In this document: piece by piece, positions 1 to 9,502 of the stretch
Layout of the letters: each line of letters starts with the position of its first letter
Numbering within the stretch: position 1 is the stretch's first letter
NCBI RefSeq assembly: GCF_009674565.1
Contig: NZ_WKJL01000022.1
Coordinates: 1-64,000 of the forward strand
Direction of reading: 5' to 3'
DNA from: Duganella aquatilis
GTDB lineage: Bacteria > Pseudomonadota > Gammaproteobacteria > Burkholderiales > Burkholderiaceae_D
DNA length: 64,000 bases
Notes under the pieces: model-generated
Database searches by the model: none
What the model saw: only the letters and a program-made list of their open reading frames with translations
Told to the model about the DNA's origin: nothing
Translations under genes and position numbers: made by a program

Positions 1-480
1 TGGCTGCTGCGCGGCGCCGCCGCAGAGGCGCCGTTGAGCGCCGCCGCCGAACTGCCGCGCCGCGCCGCGCTGGCGCACGCCGTCTATACGCCCGAGGTGC
101 GCCATCCGGTGGAAGTCGGCGTCGACCAGCAGGCGCATCTGGTGGCCTGGCTGTCGAAACGCCTGGGGGCGCCGCTCAAGCCGCCGCAACTGGGCGCCCA
201 GGGCTATCAGCTGGAGGGAGGCAGGCTCCTGCCGGGCCAGAGCGGGCCGGTGGCGCAATTCATGTACCGCGACGCGGCCGGCACGCGCCTGACCTTATAT
301 GTGTCGACCGAGCAGCGGCACAACCACGACACCGGCTTCCGCTACGCGCAGGAAGGCGAGGTGGCGGTGTTTTACTGGATAGATGGCCAATTCGGCTACG
401 CCCTGTCCGGCAACCTGGACAAGGCGGCGCTGGCCAGCCTGGCCAACGCCGTCTACGCCCAGCTGGAGCCGGGCGCGTGA
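1..480 (+). CDS. anti-sigma factor-like protein, C-terminal part (5' truncated by window)
   Basis: The frame is open from base 1 to a TGA at 478-480, so the gene begins upstream of the window; 159 codons remain. What is visible resembles the extracytoplasmic part of short transmembrane anti-sigma regulators of Burkholderiales: a conserved stretch around HPVEVGVDQQAHLVAWLSKR, then the fairly aromatic tail AVFYWIDGQFGYALSGNLD. The zinc-binding anti-sigma domain and membrane helix expected in the missing N-terminal part cannot be checked. In this family the gene normally follows an ECF sigma factor gene, which would lie to the left. The next gene is convergent, 12 bases away. The family call is moderately sure; function is inferred. 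Confidence 0.6.
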   Translation, partial: WLLRGAAAEAPLSAAAELPRRAALAHAVYTPEVRHPVEVGVDQQAHLVAWLSKRLGAPLKPPQLGAQGYQLEGGRLLPGQSGPVAQFMYRDAAGTRLTLYVSTEQRHNHDTGFRYAQEGEVAVFYWIDGQFGYALSGNLDKAALASLANAVYAQLEPGA

Positions 481-492
481 CAATCTCACACC

Positions 493-990
493 TTAGGCGC
501 GGGCCGGCTGGTTGATCTGGATCAGCCGCGAGCGCATGACGTCGGTGGCGGCCGGTCCCGGCGCGAACATATAGTCCTCGTCGTTGATGGCCAGGCCGCT
601 GTTGGCGTCCACCAGCACCTGGTCGGCCGGCTTGCCGGTTTCGCGGCTCACCACCAGCAGGCTGGCCCCTTCCGGCGCCAGGTGGTCGTTGCCCCAAGCA
701 ACGAACGCCAGCAGCACCGGTTTGAAGTCGCGCCCCGCCTTGGTCAGCACGTATTCATAGCGCGGCGGACGGGCGCTGTACTGGCGGCGCTCCATCAGCC
801 CGCCCTCGACCAGCCCGGCCAGGCGGCGGGTCAGCATGTTCGGCGCGATCTTCAGGCTCTTCTCGAATTCGTCAAACCGCGTCAGGCCGTAGAAGGCGTC
901 ACGCAGGATCAGGATACTCCACCACTCGCCTACTTTTCCCAGGCTGCGAGCAATCGGGCAAGGCATGCTGCCAAAGTCGGTATGTTTCAT
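493..990 (-). CDS. HxlR-family winged-helix transcriptional regulator
   Basis: A 165-residue protein with the HxlR hallmark near its N-terminus (CPIARSLGKVGEWWSILILR) followed by the winged helix (FDEFEKSLKIAPNMLTRRLAGL) and the wing PRYEYVLTKAGRDF. HxlR proteins are dimeric DNA-binding repressors or activators, often responding to aldehydes, quinones or redox stress. The ATG at 990 is preferred over longer in-frame starts because GAGGAG lies seven bases upstream. A C-terminal extension of about 60 residues after the DNA-binding domain is longer than in minimal HxlR proteins (about 110 residues). No obvious target gene is adjacent: the left neighbour is convergent, and a 427-base gap lies upstream. 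Target unknown. Confidence 0.85.
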   Translation of the reverse strand: MKHTDFGSMPCPIARSLGKVGEWWSILILRDAFYGLTRFDEFEKSLKIAPNMLTRRLAGLVEGGLMERRQYSARPPRYEYVLTKAGRDFKPVLLAFVAWGNDHLAPEGASLLVVSRETGKPADQVLVDANSGLAINDEDYMFAPGPAATDVMRSRLIQINQPARA

Positions 991-1417
991 TTTGCTACTC
1001 CTCAATGTAAGGTTTTCAACAAAATCGTCAATGCGCGACGCCGTCAGACCGAGTGACTTGCATGTTCGATGCAAGAAAGTGTGACTTTTTTAGGTGATGG
1101 AACAGATGTGACAATGTGTGTATTTTCGATCTTCAATTTCGTCTCCTTTTCTACCCTCTGTTTTTGCTACTTTTCCCTATGAAAACCCCGGTATTTCGCC
1201 CTGCTTTTTTACTTCATAAATGGCGCAAAAAATCTCACTCAAAACTCTCCAAAAATCACTTTATTTCCACACGTAAATTTCTGTGTAAAATGTGAACATT
1301 CGAGAGATTGTTTTTACGGGATAAAATTCTTCCTGTAGATCAACGACTCAACCTTGTTGGCTACCCCAAAACGTAGCCAACCAACAAGGCTGCGCACCTC
1401 AACAACGTGTGTGAAAA
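991..1417. other. long AT-rich intergenic region between divergent genes
   Basis: This 427-base gap separates the HxlR regulator (leftward) from the small secreted protein (rightward). It is clearly more AT-rich than the flanking genes, as expected for promoters in both directions, with several runs of T around 1086-1092 and 1205-1211. Its only distinct structure is the inverted repeat listed at 1352-1389. I see no convincing ORF, tRNA or small-RNA signature. Candidate -10 elements (TAAAAT near 1285 and 1322) lack good -35 partners, so no promoter is called. Confidence 0.6.
1352..1389. promoter_or_regulatory. imperfect inverted repeat upstream of small secreted protein
   Basis: Left arm CCTTGTTGGCTAC and right arm GTAGCCAACCAACAAGG pair completely apart from a four-base bulge in the right arm, around the spacer CCCAAAA. 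The element ends 28 bases before the ATG at 1418. There is no run of T after it in either direction, so it is not a typical intrinsic terminator. It could be a leader hairpin or a bipartite operator. Confidence 0.5.
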
Positions 1418-1720
1418 ATGAAAACTTTTACTAAAGCATTTGCCATCGTTCTGTTTAGCCTGCCACTGCTGGCCAGCGCCGCCGGGAAAATCTCGACCGC
1501 GTCCATGCAAGTCAGCTTCGAGGTGAAAGAGTCCTGCAGCGTGCAGACCTCGGCCGCAGCCTCCGCTGCCGCCACCAAAGCCACGCCGGCCGTCGCCTGC
1601 CAGCTGAAAAGCCCGTACGCCATGACCCGTACCCAGGCCACCGCCGCCAACAGCAGCACCTCCCAAGCCACCGCCATCCGCCAGGAAACCGCTGCCGGCG
1701 AATGGACCATCACCTTCTGA
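1418..1720 (+). CDS. small secreted protein with pilin-like ends
   Basis: A 100-residue protein with a clear signal peptide (MKTFTKAFAIVLFSLPLLASA, cleavage about residue 22). The mature part starts with a beta-strand-like segment with a Cys (MQVSFEVKESCSV), has an Ala/Thr/Ser-rich middle with a second Cys (VACQLK), and ends in GEWTITF. Both ends resemble those of spore-coat-U pilins, which begin with a strand carrying SCxV and finish in a strand ending in an aromatic residue. It is far shorter than such pilins (roughly 150-180 residues). It converges on the pilus tip gene with only 12 bases between the stop codons. Subunit or accessory role is inferred; family not recognised. Confidence 0.6.
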   Translation: MKTFTKAFAIVLFSLPLLASAAGKISTASMQVSFEVKESCSVQTSAAASAAATKATPAVACQLKSPYAMTRTQATAANSSTSQATAIRQETAAGEWTITF

Positions 1721-1732
1721 TCGTCCTCCTGC

Positions 1733-2743
1733 TCAGAACTGCACCGTCGCTGTAATCGTGTCCTTGTAATCCCCCGGCGACGGCGTGGACTGCGAGGGCG
1801 CCAGACCGAACAAGGTCTGATTCTTGGTTGTACCATTTCCCGTCCCGCTCAAAATCACCGTGCTGCCCGTGCCGTCGCCCAGGCTGGGCCCGTCCAAGGT
1901 ATTGGACAGCTGGTAATTAATCAATTCCATTGACGCCGGGTTCAGCATCTTGCGCGCACTCATGGTGCCGTTGCCGCCTCCCGAAAACGCAATCTTGTAC
2001 GCCGTGTTGTTGCTGCACTGGACCGCCAGGTTGGCGGTGGTGCGCACCGCGCTGTTCAGCAGGCTGCTGTTGGGGAAGGCCAGGTTGCCCACATTGATAT
2101 TGCAGTCATTGATCACCGTGGCCCTCACCTGGAACGGCATGGCCACCGAGGTGCCCAGCGTGCAGTCGCCCAGGCCGGTCAGGAAGAACATATAGCGGAA
2201 CAGTACGCTGCCGCCGGAGAAGTCCGAGGTGAAGCTCAGGTTGTCCGGCCCCACATTCATGCTCGACAGCGTGGTGTCGGCGTTCAGCTTGGCATACAGG
2301 TTGACGTCCTGCGACAGCGAGCCGACGCCGCCGGTCTTGTTGAAGGTGAAGGTGATCAGGTTGGCGGAGGTGGTGGTGCCGGCCCAGCCGCCCCACACCT
2401 TGGCGGCGGAATAGCTGGCGTCGGTGTAAATATTGTAGTTGACCGTCTTGGCGCCGTTGGCGATCTGGCGCGGCACCGTCGCCGACGTCGAACTGTTGCC
2501 CGAACCGGCGCCCAGGTACAGGCAGACGGTGGCGTTGGGGAACAGCAGCCCGGCGGCAAAGCTGGTCCAGGTGCAGGTGACCTTGAAGTTGGCGCTGGCG
2601 TAGGCATCGGTGCTGCTGATCGAACTCACGGTGGGAAACACGATATCGCTTTGCGCCACCGAGCAACTGTCGGCACGCGCCTGTCCGCTGGCCAGCGCCA
2701 GCAGCAGTCCCAGTAAAGCCAGACAGTGGCGCAGGCTGATCAT
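1733..2743 (-). CDS. spore coat U domain protein, predicted pilus tip subunit (CsuE-like)
   Basis: A 336-residue secreted protein: signal peptide of about 24 residues ending QARA, then two tandem spore-coat-U (SCPU) domains, roughly residues 25-205 and 205-336. Each begins with a Cys-containing strand (DSCSVAQSDIVF and NDCNINVGNLAF), and the second ends in TITATVQF. In archaic chaperone-usher (Csu) pili, two-domain SCPU proteins form the tip adhesin. The ATG overlaps the usher stop codon (ATGA), so translation is probably coupled, and the gene is last in the operon chaperone-usher-tip. The family call is firm; the adhesin role is inferred from position and architecture. Confidence 0.85.
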   Translation of the reverse strand: MISLRHCLALLGLLLALASGQARADSCSVAQSDIVFPTVSSISSTDAYASANFKVTCTWTSFAAGLLFPNATVCLYLGAGSGNSSTSATVPRQIANGAKTVNYNIYTDASYSAAKVWGGWAGTTTSANLITFTFNKTGGVGSLSQDVNLYAKLNADTTLSSMNVGPDNLSFTSDFSGGSVLFRYMFFLTGLGDCTLGTSVAMPFQVRATVINDCNINVGNLAFPNSSLLNSAVRTTANLAVQCSNNTAYKIAFSGGGNGTMSARKMLNPASMELINYQLSNTLDGPSLGDGTGSTVILSGTGNGTTKNQTLFGLAPSQSTPSPGDYKDTITATVQF

Positions 2744-5061
2744 TGAATACTCCTGCAGACGAATGGGCCCATGGTGGCCAGGGCGTTGCCCTTGACCGGC
2801 GTGTAGCTGAACTCGGCCACGCAGGCCAGGCCGTTGACCGTGGCCTGCACGTGGTTGAGCGCTTGCAGATGGTCGACGAAGGCCATGCCGTCGAAGCCGA
2901 CCACGCTGTCGCCGCCGCTCTCCAGATGCCTGACCGGCGTGCCCACCGGCAGCGGCTTGCCGTCGGCGTCGTGCAGCACCACGCTGGCCGCCTCGTAGGT
3001 TTCAACCGGGAAGCGCACCAGCACGCCGGACTGCCGCGCCGGCACCACCGTCTGGCTGGTGCTGGCGACGCGGGCGTCGAGCGGCAGGCGGGTGGTGTCG
3101 ATGCCCAGCTGGTTTTGCAGATACGGGCTGAGGTTGGGCACCAGCAGGTAGCCGCTGCTGCTGGTGCGGCCGATCACCTGGTTTTCCTGCAGCACCGGAA
3201 CGCCCGACACGCCGTCGGTGGACACCAGCGCGAAGCCGGCGCCGACCTGGCGCGCCGCGTGCACGCTGCCGTCCATCAGCACCAGCGCGCCGTTCAGGTC
3301 CAGCGAGGTGGTGCGGCTGGTGCCGGTGTCGAAGGTGTAGGCAGTGGCCTGGCCGTAGTTGCCCAGGTAGGTGACCTGCGCCTGACGCAACGGCGCGCCG
3401 TTGGTCTTGACCGATTGCAGGCCCCAGCCGAAACCGCCGCTGTAGTCGGCCGAGCGCGCCAATGTCGTGGTGGTGCTGCGCACGTCGTTCTGGCGGCTGC
3501 GGCTGACATTGGCCGAGATGCGGTCGCCGAAGCTGCCGCTGACGCTGAAGAATACGCCGCGCGCCTTCTCGTCGCGGAAATCGCGGAAGGCGCTGACGCT
3601 CAGGTACAGGCCGAGGCCCAGCGTGGCCGAATAATTCAGCGCCACCACCCGCGCCGGCGCCACCAGCGGCACGCGCTGGCTGATCGCGCTGATGCCCACG
3701 CCCTGGCCGCCGAACAGCGCCAGGTTGACATTGATGCGGTCGCTGGCGCGCACCACCGGCGCCCCTTCGGCGGTGCCGAGGTCGCTGTAATTGGCCGAGG
3801 CGCGCTGCGATTGCAGGTCCACGCTGAAGCGCGTGCTCAGGTATTGATAGCCGAGCACGGCCTGCGCGCCGCGGTGGTTGCTGTCGCCGCTGCCGCCGCC
3901 GCTGGCCGCCACCGAACCGGTGAGCACGCCGGCCTGGCCCATGCGCCACAGCATGCCGCCGCCGCCGTTGATCACGCTGCGGCCGGCCTCGCCGTGCGCT
4001 TCCAGGGTGAAGGTGTCGCTGAGGCCGCGCCGCAGCGAGGCGCTGACGGCCGGCGTGCGCGCATAGCTGAACGACTCGGTGGTGTAGTTGCGCCGCAGCA
4101 CGCCGAGCTCGATCGAGTAGTCGGTCAGGCCGGTGGCCAGCAGCCGCGTGTCGACATACAGCGGCACCGTGGTGCTGACCGCGCGGCCGTTGGCGTCGCG
4201 CGTTACCAGCGTGGCCTGGCCGGCGCCGTTGATGCCGGCCACCTGGTTGATGACGAACGGTCCCGACGGCACCGCCGTATCGACCTGGCGCACGCCGTCC
4301 ACATACAGGCTGACCGCGCTCGGCACCACCGCCGAACCGCCCAGCGAGGCGGCCGGAAAGGTCAGCAGGTCGGGCCGCAGGTCGAAGCTGCGGCGCCATT
4401 GCACGCCGCCCATGCGCAGCGAACGGGTCCAGGTCAGCGAGGAGGAGATCAAATCGCCCACCTGCCAGGTTTCCAGCGTGTCCGGATCGGAATGCACCCA
4501 GGCGCTGTCGAAGCGGATGAACTGGCGCAACTGGTTGCTGTAATTGAACACGCCGGTGCTGCTGAACACGCCGCCGGCGTTGAAGTAGCGCACCTCGTTG
4601 GAGATCGAGGTGCTGCGGTCCTGGCCCAGCCGCGTGTAGGCGTCGTAGTTGATGATGGCGCCCGGCGTGACGGTGGCGGCGCCGGGCTTGCGCACCGTGC
4701 GCGCCGAATAGGCGATCGGCGCCCGCAGCGCATCGTCGACGCGCAACGCGATGGTCTGGCGCGCCGGATCGTAGGTGTAGCTCAGGCCCTTGACCTGGTC
4801 GAGGTCGAACTCCTGCAGGCCCTCGACCCCGAACAGCTTGGGCTCAAGGTCGAGGTCGCGCAGGTTCTGCACGGAACTGCGCAGACCCGAGCTGCTGCCC
4901 CGGGTAAAACGCAATATCAGTCCTGTCGCTTCACCGTTCAAGCTTACCTCCAGAAAAAGCTCTTCGTCCTGCGGTGGCGGCGCCGCCGGCGTCTGCGCCA
5001 GCACGCCGCTCATGACCATCCACCATGTCAGCAGCAACCACCAGGGGAACCGGCGCCGCAT
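2740..5061 (-). CDS. outer membrane fimbrial usher protein (FimD/PapC/CsuD type)
   Basis: A 773-residue usher: signal peptide (MRRRFPWWLLLTWWMVMSG...), an N-terminal periplasmic domain starting EELFLEVSLNGEATG, a long barrel with an internal plug (region around PSGPFVINQVAGINGAGQ), and C-terminal periplasmic domains around GRTSSSGYLLVPNLSPYLQN. Ushers form the outer-membrane pore that receives chaperone-subunit complexes and polymerises the pilus. Length fits the archaic group. The gene starts six bases after the chaperone stop and overlaps the tip gene by four bases. No frameshift is seen. I am confident of the family. Confidence 0.92.
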   Translation of the reverse strand: MRRRFPWWLLLTWWMVMSGVLAQTPAAPPPQDEELFLEVSLNGEATGLILRFTRGSSSGLRSSVQNLRDLDLEPKLFGVEGLQEFDLDQVKGLSYTYDPARQTIALRVDDALRAPIAYSARTVRKPGAATVTPGAIINYDAYTRLGQDRSTSISNEVRYFNAGGVFSSTGVFNYSNQLRQFIRFDSAWVHSDPDTLETWQVGDLISSSLTWTRSLRMGGVQWRRSFDLRPDLLTFPAASLGGSAVVPSAVSLYVDGVRQVDTAVPSGPFVINQVAGINGAGQATLVTRDANGRAVSTTVPLYVDTRLLATGLTDYSIELGVLRRNYTTESFSYARTPAVSASLRRGLSDTFTLEAHGEAGRSVINGGGGMLWRMGQAGVLTGSVAASGGGSGDSNHRGAQAVLGYQYLSTRFSVDLQSQRASANYSDLGTAEGAPVVRASDRINVNLALFGGQGVGISAISQRVPLVAPARVVALNYSATLGLGLYLSVSAFRDFRDEKARGVFFSVSGSFGDRISANVSRSRQNDVRSTTTTLARSADYSGGFGWGLQSVKTNGAPLRQAQVTYLGNYGQATAYTFDTGTSRTTSLDLNGALVLMDGSVHAARQVGAGFALVSTDGVSGVPVLQENQVIGRTSSSGYLLVPNLSPYLQNQLGIDTTRLPLDARVASTSQTVVPARQSGVLVRFPVETYEAASVVLHDADGKPLPVGTPVRHLESGGDSVVGFDGMAFVDHLQALNHVQATVNGLACVAEFSYTPVKGNALATMGPFVCRSIQ

Positions 5062-5067
5062 GCCGGC

Positions 5068-5808
5068 TTAGTCCACCTTGGCCACGGTACTGGCGCTGGT
5101 CGGGCGGGAATTGATGTTGGCCTTGACCGCCAACGTCCCGTTCAGATCGGCGTCGCCAGACGTGGGGAGGCGCCATTCGCGCACCTTACCCGCCAGCACA
5201 TAACCGAACAGGCCGGCGGCGATTTCAAACTGCTTGCCGGCCGCGTTGCTCAGTTCCAGCGCGCCGATCTGTGCGCGCTGGGTGCCGCTGTTGCGGACTC
5301 GCAACATCCAAAAACCATCCTTCTTGAACACCGTCCAGGCCAGCGACGGCGCCGCGCGCTCGTCGGCCGGCAGCACGAACATCGGCACCGAATAGCGCAG
5401 CCGGATGTCGACGCCGCTGGCAGGGCCGTTCTCGTCCTTGGGAATCTCGTCGATCAGGATGCGGTAGGTCAGCTCGGCGACCGGCAACTGCTCGCTACGC
5501 CGCACCAGGCGGATGATCTGGCTGGTTTTCGGCGCGATCTGGATGATGGGCGGGCTGGCCACCACATCCTGGGTCGGCGTCAGCACGTCGTCGCCGTCTT
5601 TCTGTTCCCACAGGAACACCCGCACCTGGCCGTACACCGGCGCTTCGCCCATGTTCTGCATGGTGATGCCGGTGGCGCCCTGGCCCGCGCGCAGATTGAT
5701 CATCACCGGCGAAATCTGCAGGTTCGCCGCACGCACCGGCCCCGCCAGCGGCAATGCCAGCCAGATGGCGACCATCAGTCCTCCTATCCGTGCGCGCGTC
5801 CCAGTCAT
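5068..5808 (-). CDS. periplasmic pilus assembly chaperone (FimC/CsuC type)
   Basis: A 246-residue protein with a signal peptide (cleavage near VRAANLQ) and the two immunoglobulin-like domains of pilus chaperones. The N-terminal domain includes NLQISPVMINLRAGQGATGITMQN and the subunit-binding stretch PKTSQIIRLVRR, and the second domain follows about residue 140. The chaperone completes the fold of pilus subunits by donor-strand complementation and delivers them to the usher. The ATG at 5808 is preceded by CCGGAGGTGCA, a good ribosome binding site. It is the first gene of the three-gene pilus operon. No shaft-pilin gene precedes it, unlike the usual Csu order. Confidence 0.9.
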   Translation of the reverse strand: MTGTRARIGGLMVAIWLALPLAGPVRAANLQISPVMINLRAGQGATGITMQNMGEAPVYGQVRVFLWEQKDGDDVLTPTQDVVASPPIIQIAPKTSQIIRLVRRSEQLPVAELTYRILIDEIPKDENGPASGVDIRLRYSVPMFVLPADERAAPSLAWTVFKKDGFWMLRVRNSGTQRAQIGALELSNAAGKQFEIAAGLFGYVLAGKVREWRLPTSGDADLNGTLAVKANINSRPTSASTVAKVD

Positions 5809-5990
5809 TGCACCTCCGGTTGCTTACCATCAACACTGGATGGGATTATTCATGATCTAAAAAAAGCCTGCTTTTGAAGGAAGAGACAACTGTTTTGCAA
5901 GCGTAGAAATCTATCAAAAATATTTAAAAGATAGGCATAATACGCAACACGGAGTGATAAAACTTTATCAACGAAGTTCCGGGGGACGCA
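5809..5990. promoter_or_regulatory. divergent promoter region, pilus operon / response regulator
   Basis: This 182-base AT-rich gap lies between the pilus chaperone start (leftward) and the REC-AraC regulator start (rightward). CTATC at 5910-5914 and GATAG at 5930-5934 flank a very AT-rich segment, followed by CATAAT at 5936-5941, a plausible rightward -10 box. I do not see a strong -35. The arrangement suggests that the regulator may act on this region, but no operator motif is recognised. Confidence 0.45.
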
Positions 5991-6776
5991 ATGCAGACCA
6001 CCCTTGAAGGCAACCGAAGCAAGATCCTCATCGTGGACGATTCCGCGTTTGAGCAGCGCATGCTGGCAGATTTGCTGAGCGAGATGCCGTACAAAGTCTC
6101 GGTCGCTTTCAATGGTCTGCAAGGCTACCAACTGGCGCTGGCCAACCGCCCCGACCTGATCCTGCTCGACGTGCGCATGCCGAATATGGACGGCTACACC
6201 GCCTGCCGCCTGCTGAAGGCCAATCCGGTGACGCAGGATATTCCAGTGATCTTCCTCAGCGGCGCCGACGCCGACGACGACCGCATCCTCGGCCTGTCGA
6301 TCGGCGGCGTCGACTTCGTCTCCAAGCCGTTTTCGCCCGGCGAGCTGACCGCGCGCATCCAGGTGCACCTGAACCTGGCGCGGCGCCAGCACGCGCAGCC
6401 GCCGCCCGCCAGCGCCGAGCCGGCCGAAGCGGAAGCCGAAAGCGACCCGGACGCGGTGCTGGTGAACGCCGTCAAGCGCCTGATCGCCGACAACCTGGCG
6501 GCGCTGCCGGGGCTGGCCGAGATCGCGCGCAGCGTCGGCACCTACCGCGAGAAGCTGTCGCAGGTGTTCCGCGAACAGACCGGCATGACGGTGTTCGGCT
6601 TTATCCGCGAGGAGCGCATCCGCCGCGGCGAGGAATTATTGAAGGACACCGATATCGACGTGCAGGACATCGCCCTGCTGATCGGCTTTAACAACGCCGG
6701 CAATTTCGCCACCGCCTTCCGCGAGCGCATGGGCGTCACGCCCACCGCCTACCGCCAGGCGATCCAGAAAAAATAA
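5991..6776 (+). CDS. response regulator with AraC-type DNA-binding domain
   Basis: A 261-residue protein. Residues about 11-130 form a receiver domain with the acidic pair in IVDDSAF, phospho-acceptor Asp60 (LILLDVRMP) and Lys112 (SKPF). After an acidic, proline-rich linker, residues about 160-258 form an AraC-type double helix-turn-helix (ending DIALLIGFNNAGNFATAFRE). REC-AraC fusions are transcription factors switched by phosphorylation. It is divergent from the pilus operon, which is a likely target, and no histidine kinase gene is directly adjacent. The hybrid kinase at 7422-9419 could be its partner but lies beyond pnuC on the other strand. The stop abuts the convergent pnuC stop. Confidence 0.87.
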   Translation: MQTTLEGNRSKILIVDDSAFEQRMLADLLSEMPYKVSVAFNGLQGYQLALANRPDLILLDVRMPNMDGYTACRLLKANPVTQDIPVIFLSGADADDDRILGLSIGGVDFVSKPFSPGELTARIQVHLNLARRQHAQPPPASAEPAEAEAESDPDAVLVNAVKRLIADNLAALPGLAEIARSVGTYREKLSQVFREQTGMTVFGFIREERIRRGEELLKDTDIDVQDIALLIGFNNAGNFATAFRERMGVTPTAYRQAIQKK

Positions 6777-7343
6777 TCAGGCCGTTTGCGCCCGCATCTG
6801 GCGGCGCCAGAAGAACCACGACGCCAGCGCGTTGAGCCAGTAGCCGGCGTACAGCGCGGCCGTCAGGTACAGGCCGCGGCTGGCGTACAGCGGCACCGAG
6901 ACCGTGTTCACCAGCAGCCAGAACGGCCAGGTCTCCAGCCGCCGCCCCATCAGCAGCAGCTGCGCCACCACGCTGAACATCAGCACGGCGGAATCGATGA
7001 AGGGCGCGTAGGCGTTGGTGTAGGCCTGCAGCATCAGGCCGTAGGCGGCGGTGGCCAGCACGCCGATGCCGGCCATCCAGCCCAGCGCCGGCGCGCGCGC
7101 GCGGGTGATCGGCAGCGGTGCGCCGCCGGCGCCGCGCAGCCATTGCAGCCAGCCGATCAGGCAGGTGACGATGAAGAACAGTTGCAGCGCGACGTCGGCG
7201 TACAGGTTGACGCTGTAGAACAGCGCCGCGAACATCGCGCAGCCGACCACGCCCAGCCACCAGGAATGGATGCTGTTGCGCCCCGACAGCACGATGGAAA
7301 CGGCCATGACGGCGTTGGCGGCGACTTCCAGTGGTGAGATCAA
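6777..7343 (-). CDS. pnuC: nicotinamide riboside/mononucleotide transporter PnuC family
   Basis: A roughly 188-residue integral membrane protein with about seven hydrophobic segments. PnuC-like features include the opening SPLEVAANAVMAVSIVLSGRNSIHSWWLG, where the helix ends in a Trp pair, and the late motif FWLLVNTVSVPLYASRGLYLTAALY. PnuC proteins admit vitamin B3 nucleosides for NAD synthesis by facilitated diffusion coupled to intracellular kinases. No NadR-type kinase is next door. There is no ATG: the frame begins with TTG-CTG-TTG, and AAGGA spaced six bases from the TTG at 7343 favours that start (TTG at 7349 is the alternative). The gene is convergent with the response regulator and follows the hybrid kinase start by a long way. 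Confidence 0.85.
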   Translation of the reverse strand: MISPLEVAANAVMAVSIVLSGRNSIHSWWLGVVGCAMFAALFYSVNLYADVALQLFFIVTCLIGWLQWLRGAGGAPLPITRARAPALGWMAGIGVLATAAYGLMLQAYTNAYAPFIDSAVLMFSVVAQLLLMGRRLETWPFWLLVNTVSVPLYASRGLYLTAALYAGYWLNALASWFFWRRQMRAQTA

Positions 7344-7421
7344 CAGCAATCCTTGTGCGGTGAAGTGGGGTGGAAGGTATTCTCGTCCACCCTCGGCGCG
7401 AACGCAAGCGTCCGGCGGCGT

Positions 7422-9419
<1,998 letters not shown>

Positions 9420-9502
9420 AAATGCTTCCAGATCAGAAAGCCAAAGTGTAGCAACTGTATCGTACGGTGGCGCACAATACGCCGTCCCTGATTGCTTGCC
9501 GC

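Noticed and set aside
2743-5877. Long plus-strand frame antisense to the usher and chaperone genes
   Set aside because: Composition is Ala/Arg/His-rich with no domain; the minus-strand frames have signal peptides, motifs and overlapping starts and stops that prove the real coding strand.
7344-7421. NAD-type riboswitch before pnuC
   Set aside because: The gap to the upstream gene is only about 78 bases and shows no recognisable conserved riboswitch core; the start is explained by a plain AAGGA site.
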